Source: Hermodice carunculata (lineage: Eukaryota > Annelida > Polychaeta > Eunicida > Amphinomidae). From it: a stretch of 64,000 bases of DNA. The notes under the pieces are model-generated. The model made no database searches. It worked only from the letters and a program-made list of their open reading frames with translations, and was not told the DNA's origin. The stretch covers positions 135,228,763-135,292,762 of the forward strand of contig OZ026612.1 in NCBI GenBank assembly GCA_964020975.1, given 5' to 3'. Below are positions 47,870 through 58,979 of this stretch, piece by piece. The stretch's first letter is position 1. Each line of letters begins with the position of its first letter. The position numbers and the translations under genes are program-made.

Positions 47870-49075
47870 AACATATTCGAGGATGGGACGTATCATGCAT
47901 TAAATTTTGTGAAACAGAATCAGTTTATAGTATTGGCGCCTTCTGGCCAAAGTTGGCCGACTTAATTCATTGAGAAGTAAATATCGAGGAGTACGTTTAA
48001 GTGCACCCAAACAAATGCGTGCCGCTTCATACTGAACAGATTCCTGTGAATTTGTCAGGTCCATCGTGCAATTATCAAATATGACGCATCCATATTCCAG
48101 AATAGGGGGTATCATGGCTTTGTATAGTCTGGCTAAGGTGTTACACGATAATCTATATGTAAGTCTAAAAAATAAAGTTACGCGTTTCCTCGCTTTGTCA
48201 ATGATTCTAGTAATGTGAGCATTCCCTTTCAAATTATGAGAAAGGGTAATTCCCAGATGGGTATGATTTAAACCTTCCGGGATTAAAGATTCGCCAAGAA
48301 ATAAAGGTGAATGATCAGGTTTGTTGTCTTTAGCTGAAAACAAGAGGGCTAGAGACTTAGTTGCATTAAATGTAACTTTCCACTGTTTGCCCCAAACAAA
48401 AATTCTTTCAAGGTCAGTATTTATACGCCTACCAGAAGTGACAGGGTCAAATATGATCTATAATATACTGGTGTCATCAGCGAACAGTTTGATGTCGCAA
48501 GAGATGCCAATAGTAATATCATTTATGAAAACTAAGAACAGTAGAGGCCCCAGGATAGAGCCCTGGGGCATCCCTGCCTCAATAGGAAGCATAGATGACA
48601 TTTGGCCCCCGATCGCTACACACTGATGACGATTGGTTAGATAGCTACTAATAAGTTTCAGGAGCGGCTCCTCGATACCGAGCTGCCTCAATTTAAACAA
48701 CAGACCTACGTGCCAGACACGGTCGAACGCTTTACTGATATCAAGAAAAACCATCCTGGCTTCCTTTTGCAGTTCAAGGCCATTATATATGCCATGAAGG
48801 ATTTTGAGAAGTTGATTTATTGTTGAGTCGTTTGACCGAAACCCGGAATTTCTAGAGGTCAATAGTTCATAACGCATGAAGTACTCATACAAGACATTAT
48901 AAATTAAGCGTTCGAAAACTTTAGAGACATTGCAGAGCAATGAGATGGGTCTTTAATTGCTTTTTGTTTGTTTGTCGTTCTTTTTGAACACTGGACATAC
49001 ATTACACTTTTTCCAAGAACCCGGAAGTGCGCGGGAATGGTTAAATAGTTTTATAAAATAGTTCGTTGAGAGAAG
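47870..49075 (-). mobile_element. LINE-A copy, RT and thumb, minus strand
   Basis: On the minus strand: SWKKCNVCPVFKKNDKQT (about 49,020-48,965), LCNVSKVFERLIYNVLYEYF (48,938-48,880), RNSGFRSNDSTINQLLKILH, ISKAFDRVWHVGLLFKLRQL (first Asp motif, about 48,745-48,690), MPQGSILGPLLFLVFINDI and FADDTSIL (end near 48,458). A second frame (48,343-47,900) carries GNAHITRIIDKARKRV, IPPILEYGCVIFDNCTMDL and AARICLGALKRTPRYLL. A stop and frame change lie between the two. Directly after it a second MIRPILEYV copy abuts the GAAA repeat (47,870-47,894). The C-terminal Cys motif and tail are missing. Confidence 0.85.
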
Positions 49076-49084
49076 GTGCGAGGT

Positions 49085-50325
49085 AAATTTAAAAAGGGGC
49101 TTGGACGATCTGGTAGCTGGTGACATCCAGACGCTGAAAACTGTATTTTAGGGTAAGGGAAGGTTGCCAGGCTACAGGGTCTCCTTTCGTAGAGAGCAAG
49201 CTAAGATCTGGAAAAGTCAATACTTCCCTTTGAAGCGTTGACGCGAGCATGAAACTTATATTTAAAGAAAGATATGCAACTGCAGGAGCAAATACATGCT
49301 AATGTCTCTATACCCCACAGCATGTACGGTGGCTGACAATAGAGAGTGCATGGCCAGTCATAAATGTAGGCCATAGTATGTCCTGCTGTGTGGATGAAAA
49401 GTCACACTTCGAAATGTCCCGAGGGCATAAATTGACTCTTTACTCTTCAACATTGAAATAGCCAAATTATGTTTTCACATTTTGACAACAATGGAAGAAG
49501 TTCAAAATACACGCCACAGCTACACAGTACCTCACATAAGTTGGAACGAGATGGGTTATGGAGTGACTGCTATGTCTTCACCGTCTACTCAGCAAACAGT
49601 CAGCGCGCTCGTATACTTCTGAAGTGTCATGCAGATATGCAGGCCAAGCAGAGAGCTGCAAGATGGTGCTGAAGTTCTAAGGCTTCTTGAAGCTGGGCAC
49701 CACTATCGCCAGTGACTACATGGATGAGCGGTTTTCATGACAGTTTGCAGATCAGGCAGGAATAACTTAACTAATTATCTACTAGCAGTTATGCATAAGT
49801 CGCACGCGCACACACACACACACACCTTCTATTTCAAGTAAGGAGGAGTCACACCAGTCACAAGGGAGATTACATAAACACAGTTCTTGTAATTACTTAA
49901 TACACGGAAGTTCGATTTGTTGCGTTTTATAGCTTAGCGGAATTTAGTGTTTGAGTATACTTCTTTGGGTGGGATGTGGGGTGGGGTAAAACTACATGTT
50001 ATTAAAAATTTTAAGTGCCTATGTGCTCAACCACAATCATAAATCTGTGTCCCAGAATGTTCTCTGATTGATGAGTTAGCATGCATTAAAGTTACACAAC
50101 TTGTAAACACCTTCAAAGTGCAGTTGTATTTTCGGTATCACCAGAATGGCATACACATATGTTCTCCATCAGTGTGACTGTACACTACAGTTTGTTTTCT
50201 GAATATTGTATAGTATTTTGTGGTGAACTATTTTTTGGCTAATCCGAACTTTTGCCTGCCGAATGACAGAGTGATTCCAGTGAATTTGACAGGGTGTCAT
50301 TGGCTGTTTATTATGTCTGGCTGTC
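49085..50325. other. no gene seen
   Basis: Short frames only. A (CA)n run at 49,806-49,825. 49,200-49,800 shows no motif. Confidence 0.4.
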
Positions 50326-50329
50326 AACC

Positions 50330-52060
50330 CAGACATATTGTTTTTGCAAAGTTCTTTCTTTCTTTCTTTCTTTCTTGCCGCCAAATTTGTCCGGAGCTTT
50401 TCTCTGACACCGTGCAAGCTACACTGTTTCAACTTGGCATGGTAATACACCTGGTAGGGAACTTGTCCCTCTGATTTGGAATAGTCATGATGTTCAAAAT
50501 TATGCTAATTAGGGGCAATTAAAATTTTAAAAGCTCCATATCTTCAAAACTATTAAAGATAGATACAAAATTCAAAGTTCTCTCAGCAGTAGGTTTGTGA
50601 CAATTGCTAATGGACAGTAAACGAAAGTTATAAAATTTTAAATTACGCTAATTAAGGCACTTTGAAAATTTAAATCTTGAATATCTTCAAAACTTAAATA
50701 GATAGAGATGCCATTCCAAATTCAATATTTAAGTTTGTGATAGAGGTGTATTCAATGAACCCATGGACCACACTTGTAGGATTTGAATTTATGCAAATTA
50801 GAGACTTACCTAAAATTTAAATCTTGAATATCTTAATAAATATTATAGATAGAGATGCGATTTTAACTTCCGCATATAGGTTTCTGCTATAGGCGCATCC
50901 AATGAACCATGAACCAAATTTGTAGGATTTGAATTTATGCACACAAGGGGAATACACAAAATTTAAATCTTGAATATCTTCAAAATTATTAAAGATAGAG
51001 ATGCCATTCCAACTTCAATACATAGGTTTGTGCTATAGGCGCATCCAATGAACCATGAGCCAAAGTTGTAACATTTAAATTTATGCAAATTAGGAGAATA
51101 TACAGAATTTCAATTTTGAATATTTTCAAAACTATTAACAAAATTTCAGTCTTGAAAATCTTCAACACTATCATAGACAGAGATGGCATTCCAACTTCAA
51201 TACATAGGACTGTCCCATAGGTGGATCCAATGAAGCATGAGCTGAAGTTCTAACATAAATTATATTTATGCAAATTAGGTTAATACCCAAAAATTAAATC
51301 TTGAATATCTTCAAAACTATTATAGACAGTAACATGTTTTAAAATGGCAAATATATGTTTCTTAGGATGGCCTATCACATAGACATGTTGTTGAGCCTGT
51401 TACTATAAGAATTATGCAAATTTGAGACACAGGACAATTCAAATATTTCATATTTTAGTATTTTCTGGGCAGATACAACAGTATAAGTGATATAAGCTTG
51501 TATCTAGAAAAGTGTGCAAGTTTGGGCCACAGTTACTATTAAACATGAACAGGAAATGCATATGAGCTTTTACCTGGTGCTGTCCTTTTGGACCTTGAGT
51601 GACCTTGAAAGGTCAAATCAAGGTCACACACCATGAAAATATTTGTATATGGAAAACGGAACGGTGCACCATAGGGCCATAGTTACTATTAAACATGAAT
51701 AGGAAATGATATATAGGTTTTCATGTGGTAGAGGTGCCATTCTAACTTTAATAAATAGGATCATGCTTTTAACTGCATCCAATGAACCACAAGCAAAAGT
51801 TTTACTTTTACTAGACTTTTACTTTATTCTAATTAGGGGCGCTTGGAAAGTTTAAATGTTAAATATCTTCAAAATTATTATATGTAGAGGTGTCATTCCA
51901 GCTTCATATCACGGGTTTCTGCTGTAGACAGATTCAGTAAACCACAAACAAAAGTTGTCAATAGAATTTGGGCCAATATGCCTAATACGGGGACTCGAAG
52001 AAAATTAAATGTTGAACATCAGTCAATGTTCAAAACTATATGAATTTCCGATTTCGGATC
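50330..52060 (-). repeat. family S array, minus orientation
   Basis: Begins on the minus strand's end with the family S terminus (AACCCAGACATATTG, 50,330; GAAA-type run at 50,353-50,376). Then ~130 base monomers with CATCCAATGAACC, TTGTAGGATTTGAATTTATG, AAATTTAAATCTTGAATATC and TTCAAAAC, running to about 51,470; 51,470-51,860 holds a different unit with CCTTGAGTGACCTTGAAAGG and ACTATTAAACATGAATAGG; monomers resume to about 52,060. No coding content. Confidence 0.75.
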
Positions 52061-52064
52061 CTAG

Positions 52065-52435
52065 ATATGTCCATCATCATTTTTTCCAGAGCTAAGTTCT
52101 CATATGCCACTAAAGCTAGAATATCTGAGCAGTGTGTGGCCCTATCAGTGAAGTTGAAATAATGTAAATTAGGAGCAACAATAGCAGACTTGCATGTGCA
52201 TATTTTTGACACAATAGACATACAACAGGCCGTTATACGTCATCAGTAGTCAACTACATGTGCATGTTTATGTGCATCGCTAGGATATGTTGTTTGCACT
52301 CATGTCAGACATAACATTTATATGCAACCATATGGTCACCGAGTCCATGCTGAAGTGTCAGCAGTGATCCACAAATGAATCTAAGTTGCAACTGGAAAAG
52401 AAGATTTGCTTCACAGCAAATCTGTCTGGCTGCCT
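52065..52435. other. spacer between opposed arrays, no gene
   Basis: About 370 bases of unrecognised sequence between the minus and plus family S arrays. It could be the centre of a fold-back structure. Confidence 0.4.
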
Positions 52436-52439
52436 TCAA

Positions 52440-53245
52440 AATGAAAACAGTTTAAAATGCTACACTTTGCCATTGTTCAACATAATATAAATTTCGTGTA
52501 AAAGCCTAATTTTCATACATTAGAATCCTCAGCTTTGGTTCTTGGTTAAAGGGATGTGGTCATTGCCCAAACTTATAAAGTGAAGTTTGAAGGAAACTAC
52601 TATCTGTAATAGTTTTGAAGCTATTCAACGTTTTAATTTTGTGTATTTGTCTAATTTGCAAGAATCATAAGCCTAGAAGAACTTTGGTCTATTGTTCATT
52701 GGGTGGGGTTATGCCACAAACCCATAAATTGAAGTAGAAATGGCACCTCTATAATAGATTTGAAGCTATTAAAGATTTACATTTTCCATATTCACCTAAT
52801 TTGCATAAATTAAAATCCTACAACTTTGGTTCATGGTTCATTGGATGCGGCTTTGCCACAAACCTACAAATTGAAGTTGGAGTGGCATCTCTATGTTCAA
52901 ACTTTTGGAGATATTCAACTTTTAAATTTTTCAATGCCCCTTATTAGCATAATTTGAAATTCTACATCTATACTGTCCAATGTAGTGGCAAGTGTCAAAA
53001 AGGTATATTTGCACATTGAAATTTTGAGTCCATCTGCAATAGTTTGGAAGATATGGTGCTTTTAAAATTTTTGTTGCCTCTAAAATTTGCATAATTTTAA
53101 ACATCATGACTGTTCCAAATGAGATGCACAATTTTGCTGGTTATGTCAGTCACCGTGGCAAGTTTGGTGGTTTTTTCCAATTTTGTCTGAAAAAAAACTG
53201 TGGACCAACTTGGTCAGAAAGAAAGAAAGACAGACATTGGCCTTA
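52440..53245 (+). repeat. family S array, plus orientation, with terminus
   Basis: Monomers with TAATTTGCATAAATTAAAAT, 'tgg(g/a)tgcggctttgccacaaacc', AAATTGAAGTTGGAGTGGCA and GGAGATATTCAAC. Ends CATCATGACTGTTCCAAATG, then TGTCTGAAAAAAAACTGTGG and a GAAAGAAAGACAGACATTGG terminus (about 53,218). Same direction as 19,290-20,372 and 55,020-55,345. Confidence 0.75.
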
Positions 53246-53261
53246 TATTTCTTTGTTAATT

Positions 53262-53430
53262 CATCTGAGATGAAAGACCACCTGTCCTATGTGACCACTT
53301 TTGTCTGGCATTAGGGGTGGTCTTAAATTGCAGGTACCACTGTACAGTGAAACCTCTGTACAGTGAGCACCCTCGTGACCAGAGAAAAATGCCCACTCCT
53401 AGTAAGAGGGTCAGCCCTTCTGGGCAGTAT
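53262..53430. mobile_element. two adjoining pieces of Tc1/pogo-like MITEs
   Basis: A right half ending GGTACCACTGTA (53,331-53,344) meets a left half starting CAGTGAAACCTCTG (53,345). Both share the TA at 53,343-53,344. The interior, AAAATGCCCACTCCTAGTAA, resembles the 29,349-29,527 element. The right end of the second piece is not clear. Confidence 0.6.
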
Positions 53431-53434
53431 AGAT

Positions 53435-54110
53435 GAGTATATGTGCATGTACAGTGTACACATATTATAATTCAGAGGGATGTGTATACATGCAATACAA
53501 AACTGTCTTTGTTCCTTTATTACGTAAACAAATTTCAACAGATGCTGTCACAAAACTACATGTACATGTACCTCTGAACTGAGACATGCACTATACTAAC
53601 TCAGTATTGGCTATGAAGAACAAGCTTCATCTCACTGGTTACAAGAAAACAAAGACATGGAAGTGTCCATTAAGATGACACAAATCCACACACTTTTTCA
53701 AAATTCACTAAGTTGTGAAAACAGTCACTGAGGACTGTAAGTCAGACTTTGATCCGGTCCAGCAAACTCAGCTCTGTGTGTAGTCTATTTTTAACAGAGG
53801 GTACACTCTGGCTTGTTCTGCCTAGAAGTCCGTTCACTCTGATCCCCTTGGGACTGATTGATAAGACCAGCAGACTCCTAGCCTCAGGTACAGACCAGCT
53901 AGGACACTCTGCCTGGTCAGTCCCAGCCATGGTGCACTTACAGCTCTGTGCATTATTAGCGTGAACATGGAGCAGATATGTTTCTTGCATGAACAGAAAG
54001 AGATTCTCTGTATTTTATTGAGAACCTCATTACACAGTTGCTGTGAGTCCCCCCGCCCCCACCCCACCCCACACCACAATTTGCTACAAGACCAAACCTT
54101 CCAAAGGATT
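53435..54110. other. no gene seen
   Basis: Unremarkable sequence; frames of 71-95 codons on both strands show no motif. Confidence 0.4.
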
Positions 54111-54112
54111 CC

Positions 54113-54795
54113 AGTCAACATTTAGGAACCTGGTTAACCCCCTACTCCCTGAAAGTATCAAATGGTCATATGTGATACTTTCTCATGTTCTGTGCTTCAA
54201 AAGCAAACAATTGACAGATTTAAAACATTCCTTTAAACTTGGAACGTTAGAACACAAAAAAATGGCACTTTTACTGGACAATTTATTCCCAAGTTCAAAC
54301 TTCTGAGATGATTTGCTACTCTAGAGTTGATCATTTTAACAAGAGTTGTTACTTTTAGTTTATCCCTAGGTTGAAAATTGTAGCAGATTTGCTATTTTAT
54401 ACCAGATCCTTACCAGAATTGTTACTTTATTTCCTGGTCCAAAACCTCTTATCAGTTTCACTACTTTATACCAGATTTGACACTTTCAAGTAGAATTGTA
54501 ACTTTAAAACGAAGTTGAAACTTGTGACCAGATTTGATACTTTAAGCCAGAATTGTTACTTTAGCTCTTGGTCGTAACTCTGATCAGATTTGCTACTTTA
54601 TAGTAGATTTTGATACTTTTAGCCAGAACTGTTACTTTATCCCTAGGTTGAAGCTTCTGAGCACATTTACGACTTTACACTATGATGGAAAAGGGAATGT
54701 TGGTGTTGTAGTGAACTAATGTTAGAAAAGTATCGATTTTGGGGATTTGATACTTCTAGCTAGGGAGGGGGTGACGTGGTTCCTAAATAGTGACT
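54113..54795. mobile_element. 683 bp terminal-inverted-repeat element with internal tandem units
   Basis: Left end AGTCAACATTTAGGAACC and, inverted, right end AGTCACTATTTAGGAACC. The TIRs run about 51 bases, with a C-rich middle and a shared AAGTATCAAAT inner end. Between them are five to six units of about 57 bases of the type AGATTTGCTACTTTATACC, AGAATTGTTACTTTA, CCCTAGGTTGAA (54,300-54,680). No open frame. This is a non-autonomous DNA transposon; no obvious target duplication. Confidence 0.8.
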
Positions 54796-54799
54796 TAAA

Positions 54800-55015
54800 T
54801 GTTCCAAAGTGTACATTCAGTATGCATGGACAGAAAGCTGTGAGAAAGGTTCAAGCTAATTAATTATGAATGCAAAATGGTTGCCTGGCACCATAGAGGT
54901 CAAGCAATATGTCATACAGCAGGCACTTGAAAGCCTGCATGTGTATTGGGGAGAAATTTGGTGAATTTAGCATGCATTAAAAACCCCAAGTTTTGTTTGT
55001 GTGCTATTGGATTTG
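54800..55015. other. spacer, no gene
   Basis: Short unrecognised stretch between the TIR element and a family S piece. Confidence 0.4.
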
Positions 55016-55019
55016 CTAG

Positions 55020-55245
55020 TTGTCTCAAACCTATATGTGTAAGTTAGAACTTTGGGTCTATCTGCAATAGTTTGGAAGATATGGAGCTTTTAAAATTTTA
55101 AGTGCCCCTAATTTGCATAATTTTAAACATCATGACTATTCCGAGTCAGGTGCCTATTTTCACTGGTGGGTCAGTCATAATGTCAAGTTTGGTGGTTTTC
55201 TGAACAATAGTGTCCGAGAAAAACTCGGACAAATTTGGTCGTAAA

Positions 55246-55310
<65 letters not shown>

Positions 55311-55345
55311 AGAAAGAAGGAATTCTTGAAAAACGAAATGTCTGG
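55020..55345 (+). repeat. family S end with GAAA run
   Basis: Final S monomer (GGATTTGCTAGTTGTCTCAA, GCAATAGTTTGGAAGATATG, CATCATGACTATTCC), then TTTGGTGGTTTTCTGAACAA, AACTCGGACAAATTTGGTCG, a GAAA run (55,245-55,318) and AAACGAAATGTCTGGGTTAG. Supplies the clearest version of the S terminus. Confidence 0.75.
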
Positions 55346-55349
55346 GTTA

Positions 55350-55870
55350 GCACCCGGACATAATATTTGTAAGACCTTGCTTGTGACTGCAGATGTATGA
55401 CCTTGACCTATTTTTCAAGGTGACGTGGGCATTTCGTCTAAAATCAATGTGAACCTGATAACTCAAGAAAGATTTGACTTGGGGAGTTGAAAATTTATGT
55501 GAAGATGTTCCTATATAAGACCTCGCTTGGGCTTGTAGATTGGTGACCTTGATCTTTTTCAAGGTCACATGGCCACTTTTTCAAAATCATTGCAGACACA
55601 CTAGTGAAAGGTTTGATTTACAGAGATTGAAATTTTGTGTAATTATGTTTCTATGAAAAAACTTGTAAGATGTTGCTTCTGACTGCAGATGTTTGGCCTT
55701 GACCCATTTTTAAGGTCACATGGGCATTTCATCTAAAATTCATGCAGACATGATAACTCGACAAGGATTTGACTTAGGAGGCGGAAATTCTGCATGATTA
55801 TGTACCATAATACGAGGTTGGGAGTATAGATGGGTGACTTTGACCTATTTTGAAATGTCAATAAAGAGTG
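55350..55870 (+). repeat. ~150 bp tandem units with TGACCTTG/CAAGGTCA
   Basis: Three and a half units of about 150 bases: AAGACCTTGCTTGTGACTGC, GATGTATGACCTTGACC, TTTTCAAGG, ATTTGACTTGGG-type and TGATTATGTTC-type blocks. Each unit has a TGACCTTG on one side and a CAAGGTCA on the other, a few bases apart. Confidence 0.7.
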
Positions 55871-55874
55871 TACC

Positions 55875-56560
55875 GTCACAATATCTGTAGATCATTGGAA
55901 TCGGTATGCCTATTTATAAAAATAAGGGTGACAGTAGTAAAGGCGCACGGGGAGACATTTGATTTTCTGTCGGAAAATGAGCCTGTTGTAATTTTCTGTT
56001 GTTTTTGTTTTCATCTTATTTTCTGTCGTGCAGGTTTTCCAATTTCAATTTGAATGAACATGGCAACAATTTTCCCTTGAGGCACACAGACAGGTTTGCT
56101 TTGAACTTGAAGGATATCTTCTTTTCTACTTCTAGTTTAATTTATTTATTTAATTAATTAATCTATTTATTTATTCATTTATTTATCAACCTTTGGTACT
56201 GCGTAAGAGATATGATTATCTGTCAGCCGTAGAGCTCGACGATTTGTACTCCTCTAGCTTTATGTGAACAACTTTGCATTACTGAAAATCGAGTTCTTCA
56301 ATTTGTGTCACATAACGGCCGAAGCGCCATCTAAGGGCATCTTCCTCCTATTTGTTGCAAGATGACTATTTTTCTGTGACACTATCTGAGTCCACTGTAT
56401 TCCTACACTATATCTTATGTTTCGTTGTGGGTTTTTTGTCATGGAACAGTTAGGCAGTCTATTACTTTTTTAAGTCAATGCAATGCGGATATTATGTCAA
56501 CAATTCGTATGATTTAGGTAGGCTCTCTGTACCTAGTCCTCAATACCAACTTAATTATTT
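55875..56560. other. upstream of MED25, no gene seen
   Basis: AT-rich sequence with a TTTATTTA-rich part (56,135-56,190). It leads into the putative MED25 promoter. Confidence 0.4.
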
Positions 56561-56579
56561 TTGCGGATGATTATCTAGG

Positions 56580-56914
56580 TAAATAGGTCACTTCCGCTTA
56601 CGAGGATGAAAGAACTGACGGCTGACGACGTGCTGAGCTGAGCATGCGACAAACTTTTGTAAATGATCGATTTGGGATCGAGCTTTAACTTCCTGGAGGG
56701 GTACACACCCTACCTCAGGAAGTATTGCTTCTTTCCCGCAAAAACGATTTTCTAAAAGCGAAAGCTTTAACAATCTGAAGGTCTCGACCAGGGACGAGAC
56801 ACCCACTCAAATCAGACTGAGGAAACCAGTCACAGACTCCCAACAAGTCTCAGAAAGGTGCAAAGCTTGTTGTGGTTTAAAACGTGGAAGTACCTGATCA
56901 CCCCGGAAACAGAT
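56580..56914 (+). promoter_or_regulatory. putative MED25 promoter and 5' UTR
   Basis: GC content is higher than around it and no repeat family is seen. ACTTCCGCT (56,590-56,598) is an ETS-like site; TGACGG and TGACGACGTG follow at about 56,618-56,632. A long hairpin, CTTCCTG-GAGGGG-type arms (56,689-56,722), and a small one (GTCTCG/CGAGAC, 56,781-56,800) lie closer to the start. The MED25 frame is closed by TAA at 56,768-56,770 and no ATG in frame occurs between there and 56,915. Transcription start not determinable from sequence alone. Confidence 0.45.
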
Positions 56915-57030
56915 ATGGTGGTAGCAGACGTTGCGCCTGTTTGCGATGTTGTGTTTGTTGTGGAAGGAACTGCTGCTCTGGGAGCATATTACGAAAACCT
57001 GAAAAGTGCTTATATTCAACCAACACTAGA
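56915..57030 (+). CDS. MED25: Mediator subunit 25, first coding exon (partial gene)
   Basis: Codes for 38 residues and two bases of a 39th. MED25 is a Mediator subunit that links activators to RNA polymerase II through its von Willebrand factor A and ACID domains; it works in the nucleus. The exon contains the start of the VWA domain: CDVVFVVEGTAALGAYYENL, then KSAYIQPTL, closely matching the first strand and following helix of animal MED25 (human: [20 protein letters not shown]). Start: ATG with G at -3 and G at +4 and no other in-frame ATG upstream to a TAA at 56,768. End: GTGAGT donor at 57,031, phase 2, which fits the Glu codon of the conserved PA/TLE segment being split. Nothing after 57,031 resembles exon 2, so the rest of the gene lies beyond the window. 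It is the only likely functional gene here. Confidence 0.9.
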
Positions 57031-57299
57031 GTGAGTTGACCATCATGAATTCATGACCATAGCAAAATCGAAATTATTTTATTTCATGTTGAATGACTTC
57101 CGGTCGGGTATTTGAAAAATCTCACGGTCATTTGTGAAGGGTTTGTTGACTATAGTATGACCCATGTGTATAGTCTGAAACTGATAACACATTGGGTCAT
57201 CATTTGGATGCTGCTGAATCCAAGAAAAAGGAGAATCAGTAAGAAATGAAAAATAAAATTTGCTCTAGGGCAAATCTACCTGTGATCATTGAAAACAAA

Positions 57300-57640
57300 A
57301 TTTCAAATGGTTTCAAGTTTTGTGTAATTGTAACCAAATGTATCTCAATCATAATCTTTTGAATTTTAATTTCCCCTTAATCTTAAATAGGATTAAAGTG
57401 GAGAGCTTTGTATTTTTCTAAGTGTGCCTCATCAGCACAGTTTCACATTTGACAACTTTCATTTTCATTTCATTGAATGCACCTACACCACAAACAAATT
57501 GATGTTGCAATTGACACCTTATAGGCTTTATCTACAGTCAACATTTAAAGTTTAGAAATATGCCTAATTTATAGCATGAAATCAAATTTTACGCCTTTTT
57601 ATTTTCATTTCATTGGATGCACCCATAGCACAAACCCTAA
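57300..57640 (+). repeat. family S piece, decayed
   Basis: Fragments of S monomers: TTTCATTTCATTGAATGCAC (about 57,462), 'caccacaaacaaattgatg', then TTTCATTTCATTGGATGCAC at 57,606, about 140 bases later. Lies in MED25 intron 1. Confidence 0.6.
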
Positions 57641-57644
57641 AAAA

Positions 57645-58480
57645 AAATGCAGTTGGATTGACATATCTATCTAAAATTTTAAAAAGAAAAAATCCAATAC
57701 TAGGGACAGGCAGAAAAAATTTAAATTGGGGATATTCAAATAATTTTTATACCAATGCAATGAGGAAGTCATGCAGATTTCATAACTGTTATTTTCTTCT
57801 TTTTAAGTTAATAAACAAGAAAGTTATGCAGTTTTTAATGTTGCAGATTTTGGTGCTTTGCCACCATCAATTATACAGAGGTGTTGGGCCCAGATCTGTG
57901 ACCCACCTTGCCTGTGCTCACTGTGTCACGGTTCAGTGAACACACTGCCCAGATGCAGGATCCACTTGGCATACTGGGATAAATTTCACATTATTCATAA
58001 AAACATGCATCTGGAAACTTGACAATTGTATACAAATCAACAGTTGGTATCTACTTTATTATGAATTATAAATATTAAGGCCAAAAAAAAAAAAAAAGCG
58101 AAAAATACAAAGTTTTGATTACAATGTATATTGTCAACATATCTTCGACCCCCATTGAATACAGGATAAAACAATGAATAATAAATATTCTGTTAAAAAT
58201 CATGAATAAGTCATAAACTATTAATTTTTTGTAATTTCTGTGACCGATGAAACAAAGTAACATGGCTACTGGACGATTTAAAAGATGGTTTCTTTGTGGA
58301 TTGTAGCAAGTTCAGACCGGGAACAATGGCAATGGCTGACCGTTAAATACGCCGTCTATTTTACTCTTTCGGTAAAATAATTACTATGTACCATCATGAT
58401 TAGTTCATTGACTATTTATTCAATGTAATTTTAACGTTAGATGGCCAAAAATAAAACAGATATCAACCGATTTGAAATGT
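57645..58480. other. intron sequence, no feature seen
   Basis: AT-rich. Small A-rich run at 58,083-58,098. No motif recognised. Confidence 0.4.
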
Positions 58481-58489
58481 AGGTCACTA

Positions 58490-58975
58490 CTCGATTGCAC
58501 TAAAACATGGCGGCCGCCATCTTGGAAAATCGAAACTTCGACGGGAATGGACATCACAATTAAAATTGGCCATCGCACAAATTCGCCTGCACCTACATGC
58601 ATGAAACTTCACACAATTCACAAAAAAAAATATATAGCTTTGTTTTACAGTACCATTTTTATGCTCCCTAATATACTTTATGAATATTAAACGATCAAAG
58701 TTGAGGTAAATTTCAGATGTAAATATGTAAACAAACTACTTTCCGGCACGTTGAAAGATTGCCCCCGGGGGTTTTCCCATACGCTCAGATTGAATTTCCC
58801 TGTCTCCAAGAGCTCTGATGTGCGCATGCGTTAACAATATGGCCAGTTTATAACACCTCTGCCGGCTGTTGGTGCTATGCAGTGGGTCACACTGACTCGC
58901 TGAGACCAAAGGTGTGAACGCGACTGCAGCGCTCCTCGCGGATTTGCCACTACCTACCAATACATATGTAGAAGC
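58490..58975. promoter_or_regulatory. candidate promoter-like island with YY1 and NRF1 motifs
   Basis: GC-richer stretch in intron 1. ATGGCGGCCGCCAT (58,507-58,520) is a perfect 14-base palindrome carrying YY1-type ATGGCGGC on both strands; CATCTTGG adjoins it. TGCGCATGCG (58,821-58,830) is an NRF1 core. A 59-72 codon frame on either strand here has no recognisable protein. Such motifs mark TATA-less promoters of housekeeping genes in animals. It could be an alternative MED25 start or a promoter of another transcript; inference only. Confidence 0.35.
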
Positions 58976-58979
58976 AAAT

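Noticed and set aside
47633-47973. Lys/Glu- or Phe/Ser-rich proteins
   Set aside because: They come from the GAAA repeat.
50345-50385. A CRISPR-like array
   Set aside because: Regularly spaced repeats in this window are satellites or microsatellites of a eukaryote; no cas genes or repeat-spacer pattern.
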